From Pseudomonas putida (GTDB taxonomy: Bacteria > Pseudomonadota > Gammaproteobacteria > Pseudomonadales > Pseudomonadaceae): 64,000 bases of DNA. The position numbers were made by a program, and so were the translations under genes. The stretch spans positions 1,488,001-1,552,000 of the forward strand of contig NZ_MINI01000028.1 in the NCBI RefSeq assembly GCF_002906855.1, written 5' to 3'. How positions within the stretch are numbered: position 1 is the stretch's first letter; each line of letters starts with the position of its first letter. Shown here in pieces: positions 1 through 10,442 of the stretch. The notes under the pieces were generated by a model. It did not search any database, was not told the origin of the DNA, and saw nothing but the letters and a program-made list of their open reading frames with translations.

Positions 1-1263
1 GCTGATCAGGCCATCGCGCTGCATGGTCTGCAGTTCGGGCCAAAGATCGTTGAAATAGCCGCGAAAATCGACGGTGAAGGCCGCTTCGATCGGCTCGAAG
101 TCCAGTTCGAAATGGCAGATCAGCTGCTGGATCACGGTCCGCCGCAGGCGGTCGTCGTGGTTGCAGACCAGCCCGCGCTGGGTCGCCAGCTGGGCGTTGG
201 ACAGGCTGTCCTGGTAGGTGTTGAGGTCGCTGCTGTTCTGGCAGTACAGGTCGCCTATCTGGCTGATTGCCGATACCCCCAGGCCGATCAAGTCGCAATG
301 GCCGTGGGTGGTATAGCCCTGGAAGTTACGCTGCAGGGTACCTTCTTCCTGGGCGATCGCCAGTTCGTCGTCGGGCAGGGCAAAGTGGTCCATGCCGATG
401 TAGCGGTAGCCAGCGGCGGTTAGCTGTTCGATGGTGTTGTGCAGCATCTCGAGCTTCTCTGCCGGGGCCGGCAGGTCGTTGCTGTCGATGCGCCGCTGCG
501 GCATGAAGCGCTCGGGCAGGTGGGCGTAGTTGAACACCGAGAGGCGATCGGGTTGCAGGCGGATCACTTCGTCGACGGTGCGGGCGAAGCCTTCCACGGT
601 TTGTTTGGGCAAGCCGTAGATCAGGTCGAGGTTGATCGAGCGGAACTGCAGGGTGCGGGCTGCCTCGATCAGGGTGCGGGTCTGCTCCAGGCTCTGCAGG
701 CGGTTGACCGCACGCTGCACGGCTGGGTCGAGGTCCTGCACGCCGAGGCTGACGCGGTTGAAGCCCAGTTCGCGGAGCAGGCCCATGGTCGACCAGTCGG
801 CTTCGCGCGGGTCGATCTCGATGCCGTAGTCGCCGGAATCGTCATCCAGCAGGTTGAAGTGCTGGCGCAGGGTGGCCATCAGCTGGCGCAGTTCCACATG
901 GCTGAGGAAGGTCGGTGTGCCGCCGCCGAAATGCAGCTGCTCAACGCGCTGTTTAGGGTCCAGGTGGCAGGCGATCAGCTGGATCTCCTGCTCCAGGCGC
1001 TGCAGGTAGGGCGCGGCGCGGCCACGGTCCTTGGTGATGACCTTGTTGCAGGCGCAGTAGTAGCAGATGTTGGCGCAGAACGGCACGTGCACGTACAGCG
1101 ACAGCGGGCGCACGGCCCGGCGGCTCTCGCGCAGGGCGTGGAGCAGGTCGAACGAACCTACCTCGCTGTGCAGTTGCACCGCGGTCGGGTAGGAGGTGTA
1201 GCGTGGGCCGGCGAGATCGTAGCGACGGATCAGGTCGGCATCCCAACGTAGGTCGGCGAGCAT
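1..1263 (-). CDS. hemN: Oxygen-independent coproporphyrinogen III oxidase, partial
   Basis: Radical-SAM enzyme that decarboxylates coproporphyrinogen III to protoporphyrinogen IX without oxygen, in the cytoplasm. The frame opens at the ATG at 1263 (MLADLRWDADLIRRYDLAGP) and stays open to base 1, giving 421 codons; the family is near 460 residues, so roughly the last 40 are beyond the window. Cys63, Cys67, Cys70 and Cys72 form the CANICYYCAC cluster, matching the CxxxCxxC plus extra Cys of HemN rather than the HemW paralogue. It is the last gene of the cco block. A perfect FNR/ANR box lies 63 bases upstream, so it is probably induced at low oxygen and supplies haem to the cbb3 oxidases. Confidence 0.95.
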   Translation of the reverse strand, partial: MLADLRWDADLIRRYDLAGPRYTSYPTAVQLHSEVGSFDLLHALRESRRAVRPLSLYVHVPFCANICYYCACNKVITKDRGRAAPYLQRLEQEIQLIACHLDPKQRVEQLHFGGGTPTFLSHVELRQLMATLRQHFNLLDDDSGDYGIEIDPREADWSTMGLLRELGFNRVSLGVQDLDPAVQRAVNRLQSLEQTRTLIEAARTLQFRSINLDLIYGLPKQTVEGFARTVDEVIRLQPDRLSVFNYAHLPERFMPQRRIDSNDLPAPAEKLEMLHNTIEQLTAAGYRYIGMDHFALPDDELAIAQEEGTLQRNFQGYTTHGHCDLIGLGVSAISQIGDLYCQNSSDLNTYQDSLSNAQLATQRGLVCNHDDRLRRTVIQQLICHFELDFEPIEAAFTVDFRGYFNDLWPELQTMQRDGLIS

Positions 1264-1325
1264 GTGGGCGGTCCCCGGATGATGCAGCAGTGTCCGGAGT
1301 CTATGGCTGTCTGTAGGAAACTGTG

Positions 1326-1339
1326 TTGATTTGTATCAA
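1326..1339 (-). promoter_or_regulatory. ANR/FNR box upstream of hemN
   Basis: TTGAT-TTGT-ATCAA matches the FNR/ANR palindrome TTGAT-N4-ATCAA at all ten conserved positions. It sits in the 105-base gap between the TauE/SafE-like gene and hemN, 63 bases before the hemN start codon. ANR activates hemN in Pseudomonas, so this is the expected site; binding is inferred. Confidence 0.85.
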
Positions 1340-1368
1340 GGCATACAGGGGCAGCAGAGCAGACCCCG

Positions 1369-2052
1369 TCAGTGGTCCATGAGCCAATGCTGGTGCGGGC
1401 CGGGCAAGGTCCAGATACCGAACAGGATCACCAGTACCCCGCCAGCCATGCGCACACTGCGCCGTCTCAACAAGGCGTTTACCCGCTCTGCCGCCAGCCC
1501 CGTGGCCAGCAGGATCGGCCAGGTACCCAACCCGAATGCCAGCATCAGCGCCGCGCTGTAGCCCGCATTGCCTTGGCTGGCCGCCCACAGCAAGGTGCTG
1601 TACACCAGGCCACATGGCAGCCAGCCCCACAGCGCCCCCAGCAGCAGTGCGCGGGGTACGCTGGACACTGGCATCAGGCGCGAGGCGGCCGGCTGGATAT
1701 GCCGCCACAGCCCTCGGCCCAGCGCTTCGATGCGGGTCAGCCCGCTCCACCAGCCGGCCAGGTACAAGCCCATGGCGATCAGCAGCAACGCAGCCACCAC
1801 GCGCAAGGCCATGGCCGCCGGGCTGCTGGCCAGGGCCCAGCCCGCCAGGCCCAGCAGCAGGCCAGCGCAGGCATAGCTGAGGATGCGCCCCAGGTTGTAG
1901 GCCATCAGCAGGCGCAGGCGCCTGCCGCGTTGCTCGGGGGGAATGGCCAGGGTCAGTGCGCCCATCAGGCCGCCGCACATGCCCAGGCAATGCCCGCCGC
2001 CGAGCAGGCCAAGCACCAGTGCCGAGCCGAGCAGGGGAAGCAGGTCAGGCAC
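1369..2052 (-). CDS. Sulfite exporter TauE/SafE family (COG2836-like) membrane protein
   Basis: A 227-residue polytopic inner-membrane protein with about six hydrophobic segments. The N-terminal motif GGGHCLGMCGG is characteristic of the COG2836 branch found beside cbb3 oxidase assembly genes, where a role in copper or haem-copper maturation has been suggested. The start is taken as GTG at 2052 (MPDLLPLLGSALVLGLLGGG), because the longer upstream frame would run back through ccoS. It overlaps the end of ccoS by 8 bases, so the two are translationally coupled in the ccoGHIS operon. The exact function is not established from sequence; a redox or metal role is inferred from the Cys-rich motif and position. 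Confidence 0.85.
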   Translation of the reverse strand: MPDLLPLLGSALVLGLLGGGHCLGMCGGLMGALTLAIPPEQRGRRLRLLMAYNLGRILSYACAGLLLGLAGWALASSPAAMALRVVAALLLIAMGLYLAGWWSGLTRIEALGRGLWRHIQPAASRLMPVSSVPRALLLGALWGWLPCGLVYSTLLWAASQGNAGYSAALMLAFGLGTWPILLATGLAAERVNALLRRRSVRMAGGVLVILFGIWTLPGPHQHWLMDH

Positions 2053-2260
2053 GGGGTGGTGTTTCCTTGTCGTCTGGCGTTGCGCTTTCTTCGGGTTTGA
2101 CGGCCGCCTGGTGGCGCGGGTCCTGATCATCGAAGAGAATGCTGTGGGCCGGGCCTTCAAGGTCGTCGTACTGGCCGCTGTCCACTGCCCAGAAGAAGAT
2201 GTATACCGCCACGCCAACCAACAGCAGGGCGGCAGGAATCATCACATAGAGGGCGGGCAT
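2045..2260 (-). CDS. ccoS: cbb3-type cytochrome oxidase assembly protein CcoS
   Basis: Small 71-residue protein with one N-terminal membrane span (MPALYVMIPAALLLVGVAVY) followed by FFWAVDSGQYDDLEGPA, the conserved CcoS signature. CcoS is needed for insertion of cofactors (haem and copper) into CcoN. The ATG at 2260 has a good GGAAG Shine-Dalgarno sequence. It overlaps the 3' end of ccoI by 19 bases and the next gene by 8, the usual tight ccoIS arrangement. The charged C-terminal tail after residue 45 is low in complexity and probably cytoplasmic. Confidence 0.92.
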   Translation of the reverse strand: MPALYVMIPAALLLVGVAVYIFFWAVDSGQYDDLEGPAHSILFDDQDPRHQAAVKPEESATPDDKETPPRA

Positions 2261-4713
2261 GGCGACTTCCTTCCGTAAGCGGCTGTGTCGTTCGCGGGCA
2301 AGCCAGCAGATGCAGGCAAGCGGGTTAGACGCAGGGCATTGAGCACCACGATCAGCGAGCTGACCGACATGCCGATGGCCGCCCATACCGGGGTGATCCA
2401 GCCAAGCGCGGCAAACGGCAACATGAGGCCATTATACAGGGTCGCCCAGAGCAGGTTCTCGAGGATGTTGCGGCGGGTGCGGCGGGCCAGGTCGAAGGCT
2501 TGTACCAGTGCCTGCAGGCGGTTGGACAGCAGTACCGCGTCGGCGCTGGTCTTGGCAAGGTCCGTGGCGCAGCCCATAGCGATGCTGATGTCGGCAGCGG
2601 CCAGCACTGGCACATCGTTGACCCCGTCGCCGAGCATCAGCACCTTGCGCCCGGAGGCCTGCAGAGCCTTGAGGCGGTCCAGCTTGTCATCCGGGCGCAG
2701 GCCGCCGATGGCCTGGTCGATGCCCAATTGCGCGGCCACCTCGGCGACCATCGGCGAACTGTCGCCAGATAGCAACAAAGTGCGCCAGCCGCGTGCCTGG
2801 CAGGCCGCGAGCAGGGCCGGGGCGTCTTCGCGCAGGCGATCATCGAGGCCGAACCAGGCCAGCGGGCCCTGGCGGTCGCCCAGCAGCAGCCACTGGCCGC
2901 GAGGTTCCGGCACGGTGGGGATTTCGGCGCCACTCAAGGCGCAGACGAACGTGGCCTGGCCGATGCGTAGCGGCTGGCCGTCGACTCTGCCTTCAAGGCC
3001 GAGCCCGGGGACGGTCTGCACGTCGTCGGCGGGGGCGGCGGTGCGGCCAAAGGCGCGTGCAATCGGGTGCTCGGAGCGGTTCTCGAGGGCGGCGGCGAGG
3101 GCCAGGCAGCGGTCGGCCGGCAGGGCCGCCAGTGGGCGGATGCTGCGCAGGGTCAGGCGGCCTTCGGTGAGGGTGCCGGTCTTGTCGAAAATCACCGTGT
3201 CGATCTGGTTCAGGCCCTCAAGCACATGGCCGCGGGTCACCAGCAGGCCAAGCTTGTGCAGGGTGCCGGTGGCGGCCGTGAGCGCGGTCGGGGTGGCCAG
3301 CGAGAGGGCGCACGGGCAGGTCGCCACCAGCATGGCCAGAACGATCCAGAAGGCCCGTGTCGGGTCCAGGTACCACCACCACGCGCCGATGGCCACGGCG
3401 GCCAGCAGCGAGAACAGCAGGAAGAACTGCGAGGCGCGGTCGGCGATTTCCGCCAACCGGGGTTTCTCTGTCTGCGCGCGTTCAAGCAGGCGGACAATGG
3501 CGGACAGGCGCGAGTCATGGCCGAGGGCTTCGACTTCCACGCTCAGTGTGCTCTCGACGTTCAGCGTGCCGCCGGTGACGCGCTCGCCGGCCCGCCGTGG
3601 TTGTGGCAGGTACTCGCCGGTCAGCAGCGATTCGTCGACGCTGGAGCGCCCTTCGACGATGCGCCCGTCGGCCGGGATCACCGCGCCAGGCAGCACCTGC
3701 ACGGTGTCGCCACTCTGCAGTTCACCGAGCAGGATGCGTTCGGCCCGCCCGTAGCTGTCCAGGCGCAGGCATGAGGCCGGTAGCAGGTTGACCAGCTGCG
3801 CGGTGGCAGCGGCCGTGCGTTCGCGGGCGCGGCGCTCGAGGTAGCGGCCCGTGAGCAGGAACAGGGCGAACATGCCGACGGTATCGAAATACAACTCGCC
3901 GCTACCGGTCACGGCCGTCCAGATGCCGGCGCCGAAGGCCAGGCCGATGGCCAGCGACACTGACACGTCCATGGTCAGGTGGCGGGTGCGCAGGTCGCGC
4001 GCGGCGCCCTTGAAGAACGGTGCGCAGCTGTAGAACACGATGGGGATGGTCAGAAACAGCGCGACCCAGCGCAGGATCGTATGCATCTCTGGCGACAGGT
4101 CGATGTTGAATTCCGGCCAGGTGGCCATGGTCGCCATCATCGCCTGGAACCACAGCAGCCCGGCCACGCCTAGGCGGCGCAGGGCGCTGCGGTTCTCCCT
4201 GGCGAGCTGCTCGGCGGCCTGGTCGGGCTGGTACGGGTGAGCGGCGTAGCCGATCTGGCGCAGTTCGGCGAGCAGCCGGGACAGCGGCAGCTGCTGGTCG
4301 TACCAGTTGAGCAGCAGGCGGTGGTTGGACAGGTTCAGGCGGGCTTCGGCGACGCCGGGCAGGTTGCGCAGGTGCTTTTCGATCAACCAGCCGCAGGCGG
4401 CGCAGCTGATGCCCTCGACCAGCAAGGTCGCCTCGGAAAGGTCGCCGGCATGGCGGACGAAACGCTGCTGCACATCGCTGCGGTCGTATAGGGCCAGTTC
4501 GTCCTGCAGTTGTTTCGGCAGTGCCTCGGGGTTGGCGCTGCTGTCGCTGCGGTGCTGGTAGTAGTGCTCCAGGCCGCCGGCGACGATGGACTCGGCCACC
4601 GCCTGGCAGCCGGGGCAGCAGAACTGCCGGGGCTCGCCGAGGACCACGGCGGTGAAGCGACTGCCGGCGGGGACGGGCAGGGCGCAGTGGTAGCAAGGGG
4701 TGGGTTGGGTCAT
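2242..4713 (-). CDS. ccoI: Copper-translocating P1B-type ATPase CcoI (FixI)
   Basis: 823-residue inner-membrane P-type ATPase that exports Cu(I) to the periplasm for CcoN CuB assembly. It has an N-terminal Cys-rich segment (CYHC at 7-10 and CCPGC at 32-36), an HMA domain with the CAAC metal site at 104-107, eight expected membrane spans, the CPC transport motif at 466-468, the phosphorylated Asp510 in DKTGTLTEG, and a GDGVNDVPVL hinge. The Cys-rich extension before the HMA domain is typical of CcoI/FixI and separates it from the detoxifying CopA. It lies between ccoH and ccoS in the usual order; the gap to ccoH contains a GC-rich hairpin. Confidence 0.95.
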   Translation of the reverse strand: MTQPTPCYHCALPVPAGSRFTAVVLGEPRQFCCPGCQAVAESIVAGGLEHYYQHRSDSSANPEALPKQLQDELALYDRSDVQQRFVRHAGDLSEATLLVEGISCAACGWLIEKHLRNLPGVAEARLNLSNHRLLLNWYDQQLPLSRLLAELRQIGYAAHPYQPDQAAEQLARENRSALRRLGVAGLLWFQAMMATMATWPEFNIDLSPEMHTILRWVALFLTIPIVFYSCAPFFKGAARDLRTRHLTMDVSVSLAIGLAFGAGIWTAVTGSGELYFDTVGMFALFLLTGRYLERRARERTAAATAQLVNLLPASCLRLDSYGRAERILLGELQSGDTVQVLPGAVIPADGRIVEGRSSVDESLLTGEYLPQPRRAGERVTGGTLNVESTLSVEVEALGHDSRLSAIVRLLERAQTEKPRLAEIADRASQFFLLFSLLAAVAIGAWWWYLDPTRAFWIVLAMLVATCPCALSLATPTALTAATGTLHKLGLLVTRGHVLEGLNQIDTVIFDKTGTLTEGRLTLRSIRPLAALPADRCLALAAALENRSEHPIARAFGRTAAPADDVQTVPGLGLEGRVDGQPLRIGQATFVCALSGAEIPTVPEPRGQWLLLGDRQGPLAWFGLDDRLREDAPALLAACQARGWRTLLLSGDSSPMVAEVAAQLGIDQAIGGLRPDDKLDRLKALQASGRKVLMLGDGVNDVPVLAAADISIAMGCATDLAKTSADAVLLSNRLQALVQAFDLARRTRRNILENLLWATLYNGLMLPFAALGWITPVWAAIGMSVSSLIVVLNALRLTRLPASAGLPANDTAAYGRKSPCPPSM

Positions 4714-4752
4714 AAGGCAGGCACGGCTGGTGGGGCAGATGGCAATCCCTGT

Positions 4753-4774
4753 GGGGGCGGGCTTGCCTGCCCCC
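4753..4774. repeat. GC-rich hairpin between ccoH and ccoI
   Basis: GGGGGCGGGC and GCCTGCCCCC pair across a 2-base loop (one G-T wobble in the stem), resembling half of a Pseudomonas REP element. It sits in the 81-base intra-operon gap and has no U-tract, so it may act as an RNA stability or processing element rather than a full terminator. Confidence 0.55.
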
Positions 4775-4794
4775 CTCAGAGAATGATGATGTGG

Positions 4795-5325
4795 CTACTG
4801 TTGGTGTTCGGCGCCCTGGAGCGCTTCATCGCCCAGCTGCAAGGTCACGCCATGTTCGACCTTCTCTTCCTCGAACAACCGCCATACATGATCGTCCTGG
4901 CTACCCAGCAGTTCCACGAACCGGCGCCCGTCGACCTTGTCATCCAGCTGCCCGACATAGCGCCCGGACTCCACCCGGCTGAGCAGCACCTTGCGGTCCT
5001 TGTCCGGCTGGGTTGGGGAGATCAGGTTCAGCTCCAGGTTCTGCGGGTCGCTGTTGCCTTTGAGGCGCACGTCCACCTCGCCGGTCAGCTCATCCAGGTG
5101 CACGCTGGCCTTGAGGTTGAGGGTCTGGGCCAGCAACTCACGGTCCAGCGAGCGGTTGATGCCTTTGCCGGCCTCGTAGTAGTTGTCGTTGACCAGGTTG
5201 TCCGGGTTGTGCACGGCAATGCTGACCATGGTCAGGCTCAGGCACACCGAGGTGGTCAGGATGCCGATGATGATCCAGGGCCAGAGGTGCTTGTACCAAG
5301 GGCTGGCGGCGGTGGCGGCAGGCAT
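4795..5325 (-). CDS. ccoH: FixH family protein CcoH
   Basis: 176-residue protein with one N-terminal membrane anchor (LWPWIIIGILTTSVCLSLTMV, roughly residues 15-35) and a periplasmic FixH domain. The segment DNLVNDNYYEAGKGINRSLDRE is the conserved core of the family. CcoH stabilises the cbb3 complex and is a late-assembly partner. The start ATG at 5325 lies 17 bases after the ccoG stop codon. The order ccoG-ccoH-ccoI-ccoS is standard. Confidence 0.93.
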   Translation of the reverse strand: MPAATAASPWYKHLWPWIIIGILTTSVCLSLTMVSIAVHNPDNLVNDNYYEAGKGINRSLDRELLAQTLNLKASVHLDELTGEVDVRLKGNSDPQNLELNLISPTQPDKDRKVLLSRVESGRYVGQLDDKVDGRRFVELLGSQDDHVWRLFEEEKVEHGVTLQLGDEALQGAEHQQ

Positions 5326-5342
5326 TGTCAGGGTTCTCTTAG

Positions 5343-6758
5343 TCAGCGGATCTGTGGGCCGATGAAGCGGCTCTTGGCTTCAACCTTGGCGGCGCTGTCG
5401 TCGGCGCTCTTGAGGATGAAGGTGATTTCGTTGGTGGTCGAGGGCAGCTTCTCTGGCGCGATCGACAGCTGTACCGGCAGGTTGACGATATCGCCGGCGG
5501 CCACGCGGATTTCGCGCTGGCCCTCCAGGCGCAGGTCGGGCAGGCCGGCGGCGTCCAGCACGTAGACGTGGTCGCGCTGGTCCTTGTTCATCACCTTGAG
5601 GCTGTACACGTTCTCGATCCGGCCCTGGGCGTTCTCGCGGTACAGCACGCGGTCCTTGCTGACGTCGAAGCCCACCAGCGAGCGGGTGGCGAAGGCGGTG
5701 CCCAGGGCGATGATCATCACCAGCAGCACCACCGCATAGCCGATCAGGCGTGGGCGCAGCATGTGGGTCTTCTGCCCCGAAAGGTTGTGCTCGGTGGTGT
5801 AGCTGATCAGCCCCTTGGGGTAATTCATCTTGTCCATGATGCTGTCGCAGGCGTCGATGCACGCCGCGCAGCCGATGCACTCGATCTGCAGGCCGTCGCG
5901 GATGTCGATGCCGGTCGGGCAAACCTGCACGCACATGGTGCAGTCGATGCAGTCGCCCAGGCCCTTGGCCTTGTAGTCGATGTCCTTCTTGCGCGGGCCG
6001 CGGGTTTCGCCGCGGCGCGGGTCGTAGGAGACGATCAGGGTATCCTTGTCGAACATCACGCTCTGGAAACGCGCGTAGGGGCACATGTACACGCACACCT
6101 GCTCGCGCAGCCAGCCAGCGTTGCCGTAGGTAGCCAGGGTGAAGAAGCCGACCCAGAAGTAGGCCCAGCCATCGGCCTGGCCAGTGAAAAATTCGGTAAG
6201 CAGTTCGCGGATCGGCGAGAAGTAGCCGACGAAGGTCATGCCGGTGACGAAGCCGATCAGCAGCCACAGGCTGTGCTTGGCGAACTTGCGCAGAAACTTG
6301 TTGCCGCTCATGGGCGAGCGGTCGAGCTTCATGCGCTGGTTGCGGTCACCCTCGGTGACTTTTTCGCACCACATGAAGATCCACGTCCACACGCTTTGCG
6401 GGCAGGTGTAGCCGCACCATACGCGGCCGGCGAACACGGTGATGAAGAACAGGCCGAAGGCGGCGACGATGAGGATGCCCGAGAGCAGGATGAAGTCCTG
6501 GGGCCAGATGGTGGCGCCAAAGATGTAGAATTTGCGCTCCGGCAGGTTCCACCACACGGCCTGGTGGCCGCCCCAGTTCAGCCAAACGGTGCCGAAGTAG
6601 AGCAGGAACAACACGGCGCCGCCGACCATCCGCAGCCTGCGGAAGATGCCGGTAAAGGCGCGGGTGTAGATTTTCTCGCGAGAGGCGTAGAGGTCGACGG
6701 AATCCTTCCCTTTGTTGGCAGGCGGGGTGACGTCATGTACCGGAATTTGCTTGCTCAT
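5343..6758 (-). CDS. ccoG: Cytochrome c oxidase accessory protein CcoG (FixG), polyferredoxin
   Basis: 471-residue inner-membrane iron-sulfur protein implicated in reducing Cu(II) to Cu(I) during cbb3 assembly. Membrane segments occur around residues 45-62, 85-110, 160-182 and 195-212, and again near 340. Two [4Fe-4S] ferredoxin motifs are visible: Cys270/273/276/280 and Cys294/297/300/304. A further WCGYTCPQ motif lies at 114-121 and CVYMCP at 222-226. The C-terminal 120 residues form the periplasmic IG-like domain. The start was taken as the ATG at 6758 (MSKQIPVHDVTPP); the adjacent in-frame ATG at 6761 is equally possible and adds one Met. Confidence 0.94.
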   Translation of the reverse strand: MSKQIPVHDVTPPANKGKDSVDLYASREKIYTRAFTGIFRRLRMVGGAVLFLLYFGTVWLNWGGHQAVWWNLPERKFYIFGATIWPQDFILLSGILIVAAFGLFFITVFAGRVWCGYTCPQSVWTWIFMWCEKVTEGDRNQRMKLDRSPMSGNKFLRKFAKHSLWLLIGFVTGMTFVGYFSPIRELLTEFFTGQADGWAYFWVGFFTLATYGNAGWLREQVCVYMCPYARFQSVMFDKDTLIVSYDPRRGETRGPRKKDIDYKAKGLGDCIDCTMCVQVCPTGIDIRDGLQIECIGCAACIDACDSIMDKMNYPKGLISYTTEHNLSGQKTHMLRPRLIGYAVVLLVMIIALGTAFATRSLVGFDVSKDRVLYRENAQGRIENVYSLKVMNKDQRDHVYVLDAAGLPDLRLEGQREIRVAAGDIVNLPVQLSIAPEKLPSTTNEITFILKSADDSAAKVEAKSRFIGPQIR

Positions 6759-6934
6759 CATCAAGTCCCACGGCAGTGGAGAAACGCTGCGGCCAGTGCG
6801 TGCCGGCCGCAGTCTCGCGCATTCTGCTAGCGCTCTGCGATCCATGATACGCCGCTGGTGGCGATATGGGATCGCGCTGCGACCTTTAGTCGCGTTGGGT
6901 TCGTGGTGTGAATCGTGTTATGGCGGGTGTCAAT

Positions 6935-6948
6935 TGATCCAGGTCATC
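6935..6948 (-). promoter_or_regulatory. Possible degenerate ANR box upstream of ccoG
   Basis: On the plus strand TTGAT-CCAG-GTCAT. One half-site is perfect and the other matches ATCAA at three of five positions. It is 177 bases before the ccoG start in the 308-base gap 6759-7066, which otherwise holds a REP element. Functional status is uncertain. Confidence 0.4.
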
Positions 6949-6964
6949 TAGTGCTGCTTTTGCC

Positions 6965-7058
6965 GGCCTCTTCGCGGGGCAAGTCGGATCGCCGCACCGC
7001 CGCTCCTACAGGTGTGTGGAATTCCTGTGTAGGAGCGGGCTTGTTCCGCGAAAAGGCC
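6965..7058. repeat. REP doublet between ccoP1 and ccoG
   Basis: Two inverted REP-like units. One reads CTTCGCGGGGCAAGTCGGAT followed by CGCCGC and CGCTCCTACAG. The other is TGTAGGAGCGGGCTTGTTCC followed by GCGAA. The outer arms GGCCTCTTCGCG and CGCGAAAAGGCC can pair. The same core recurs at 14859 and, as a variant, at 31717-31797. This is the putida-group REP family (extragenic, paired, in opposite orientation); it probably stabilises or ends the ccoNOQP-1 mRNA. Confidence 0.8.
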
Positions 7059-7066
7059 TGGCCTCC

Positions 7067-8047
7067 TCACTCGGCCTGTTGAGCGGCCTCCGGCTGGTGC
7101 GACAGGCTGTACACATAAGCTGCCAGCAAGTGCACCTTGTCATTACCCTGCAGCTGTTCCTGCGCCGGCATCTGCCCCTGGCGACCATAGCGAATGGTTT
7201 GTTGCAGCTGGGCAAAGCTCGAGCCGTAGATGAACGCCTGCGGGTGGGTCAGGTTTGGCGCACCCATGGCTGGGGTACCCTTGCCCTCAGGCCCGTGGCA
7301 GGCCACGCAGTTGGCGGCGAACAGCTTCTGGCCGTTTTCGGCATCGGCCTTGGCGCCTTCCGGCAACGTGCGGCCATCGAGCTTGCTGGTGACGAACGCG
7401 GCGACATCGGCCACGCCCTGTTCGCCCAGCACTTCACCCCAGGCCGGCATTACCCCGTGGCGGCCGCCCATGATGGTGGTCTTGATGGTTTCCGGCTCGC
7501 CGCCCCAACGCCAGTCCTGATCGGTCAGGTTGGGGAAGCCGTAGGCGCCCTTGGCGTCGGAACCGTGGCACACCGAGCAGTTCGAGGCGAACAGCCGTGC
7601 GCCCATTTTCAGCGCCTGCGGGTCCTTGGCGACTTCTTCGATCGGCATCGCTGCGAACTTGGCGAAGATGGGCCCGAAGCGTGCGTTGGCCTTGGCCATT
7701 TCCTTTTCCCACTCGTGTACGCCGGTCCAGCCCGGCTGGCCGTTGGAAAACTCGGTCTGCTTGTCGGTCTCCAGGTACGAATAGCCCGGCAGGATGCCTT
7801 TCCAGTTGCCCAGGCCTGGGTACAGCACCAGGTAGCCGAGGGCGAAGATGATGGTGCCGACGAACAGCCAGAACCACCATTTTGGCAGCGGGTTGTCGTA
7901 TTCCTCGATGCCATCGAAGGCATGCCCGACGGTTTCGTCGGTGACCTCTTCGCGCTGACCCTTGCGGGTCGACAGCAGCAGCCAGGTCAGCGAGAAGATG
8001 GTGCCCAGGGTCAGGACGGTAACGTACAGACTCCAGAAGGTTGTCAT
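7067..8047 (-). CDS. ccoP: cbb3-type cytochrome c oxidase subunit III (di-haem), copy 1
   Basis: 326-residue membrane-anchored cytochrome c that passes electrons to CcoO and CcoN. Two N-terminal membrane segments are seen ([20 protein letters not shown] and [20 protein letters not shown]). Two haem-binding motifs follow, CSVCH in a GSDAKGAYG context and CVACH in a [11 protein letters not shown] context. Compared with the second copy (313 residues) it has about 13 extra residues between the second membrane segment and the first haem domain. Its start ATG overlaps the ccoQ stop by four bases. Confidence 0.96.
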   Translation of the reverse strand: MTTFWSLYVTVLTLGTIFSLTWLLLSTRKGQREEVTDETVGHAFDGIEEYDNPLPKWWFWLFVGTIIFALGYLVLYPGLGNWKGILPGYSYLETDKQTEFSNGQPGWTGVHEWEKEMAKANARFGPIFAKFAAMPIEEVAKDPQALKMGARLFASNCSVCHGSDAKGAYGFPNLTDQDWRWGGEPETIKTTIMGGRHGVMPAWGEVLGEQGVADVAAFVTSKLDGRTLPEGAKADAENGQKLFAANCVACHGPEGKGTPAMGAPNLTHPQAFIYGSSFAQLQQTIRYGRQGQMPAQEQLQGNDKVHLLAAYVYSLSHQPEAAQQAE

Positions 8048-8235
8048 TGTTGTTTGCTCCCAGAAGCTTTTGCTTGCTCGACGTGCTTGCTGGCCCCGGG
8101 ATCATCCGCGAAGGGCAGTTGGGTCGCTTCGTCGAAGTCCTTCTTGCGCCGTGGGTTGAACACCCACAGTGCCAGGCCCACGAAGGCCACCATCACCACG
8201 ACGGTGCCCAGGCCGCGAATCATCCCGATATCCAT
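8044..8235 (-). CDS. ccoQ: cbb3-type cytochrome oxidase subunit CcoQ (FixQ), copy 1
   Basis: 63-residue single-span protein beginning [20 protein letters not shown], followed by the conserved [14 protein letters not shown] tail. CcoQ stabilises the CcoNO-CcoP association. The ATG at 8235 is five bases beyond the ccoO stop; longer upstream extensions would run into ccoO and are not used. It overlaps ccoP by four bases. Confidence 0.93.
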   Translation of the reverse strand: MDIGMIRGLGTVVVMVAFVGLALWVFNPRRKKDFDEATQLPFADDPGASKHVEQAKASGSKQQ

Positions 8236-8240
8236 CAGCG

Positions 8241-8848
8241 TCACCGTTTGCTTTTGATGATGGTGCCAAGACCCTGCAGGTACGCGACCAGTGCGTCCAT
8301 TTCGGTCTTGCCCTTGACCGCGTCGCGGGCGCCGGCAATGTCGGCGTCGCTGTAGGGCGTGCCGAGGGTGCGCAATACTTCCAGCTTCTTCGCGGTGTCC
8401 TTGCCGTCGAGCTTGTTCTCGACCAGCCACGGGTAGGCCGGCATCTTCGACTCCGGCACCACGTTGCGCGGGTTGTACAGGTGCGCGCGGTGCCAGTCAT
8501 CGGAGTAGCGGCCACCGACGCGGGCCAGGTCCGGGCCGGTGCGCTTGGAGCCCCACAGGAACGGGTGGTCCCAGACGCTTTCGCCAGCGACCGAATAGTG
8601 GCCGTAGCGTTCGGTTTCGGCGCGGAACGGGCGGATCATCTGCGAGTGGCAGCCAACGCAGCCTTCGCGGATGTAGATGTCGCGGCCTTCGACTTCCAGC
8701 GCGGTGCGCGGCTTCATGCCTTCGACCGGCTTGTTGGTGACGTCCTGGAAAAACAGCGGGACGATCTGGGTCAGGCCACCGACGCTCACGGCGATGACCA
8801 TGAAGAAGGCCAGCAGGCCTATGTTCTTCTCGACGGCTTCATGCTTCA

Positions 8849-8849
<1 letters not shown>
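8241..8849 (-). CDS. ccoO: cbb3-type cytochrome c oxidase subunit II (mono-haem), copy 1
   Basis: 202-residue monohaem cytochrome c with an N-terminal anchor (residues about 10-32) and the haem motif CVGCH in an REGC context, with a distal Met in the [10 protein letters not shown] segment. Its start overlaps the ccoN stop by one base (TGATG). The central region is nearly identical to the second copy at 12059-12667, while the membrane anchor and C-terminal linker differ. Confidence 0.96.
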
Positions 8850-10291
<1,442 letters not shown>

Positions 10292-10401
10292 TCTAAGGTT
10301 CCACGGTTTTGGTGTTCTTGTTGGTCGAAAAATCGGCGCCAGTATCGATAACCACTTGGGTTATGGCAACGCAAGGATCCTTGCGCCGACCCGTGTCCGG
10401 G

Positions 10402-10431
10402 CCCTCTCGCCGGTGTCCCGCGGCGAGAGGG
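10402..10431. repeat. 10-bp perfect inverted repeat in the ccoN1 leader region
   Basis: CCCTCTCGCC (10402-10411) pairs perfectly with GGCGAGAGGG (10422-10431) across a 10-base loop. It is 111 bases before the ccoN1 start codon and would form a strong hairpin in a leader RNA, or serve as an operator. No U-tract follows in the direction of ccoN1 transcription. Confidence 0.6.
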
Positions 10432-10442
10432 TCGGGACGATT

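Noticed and set aside
1372..2100. Plus-strand open frame opposite the TauE/SafE-like gene
   Set aside because: Gln/Ala/His/Pro-rich shadow of the real minus-strand gene.
7016..8257. 413-codon plus-strand frame opposite ccoP1/ccoQ1
   Set aside because: Antisense shadow; ccoP1 has two haem motifs and correct spacing to ccoQ1.
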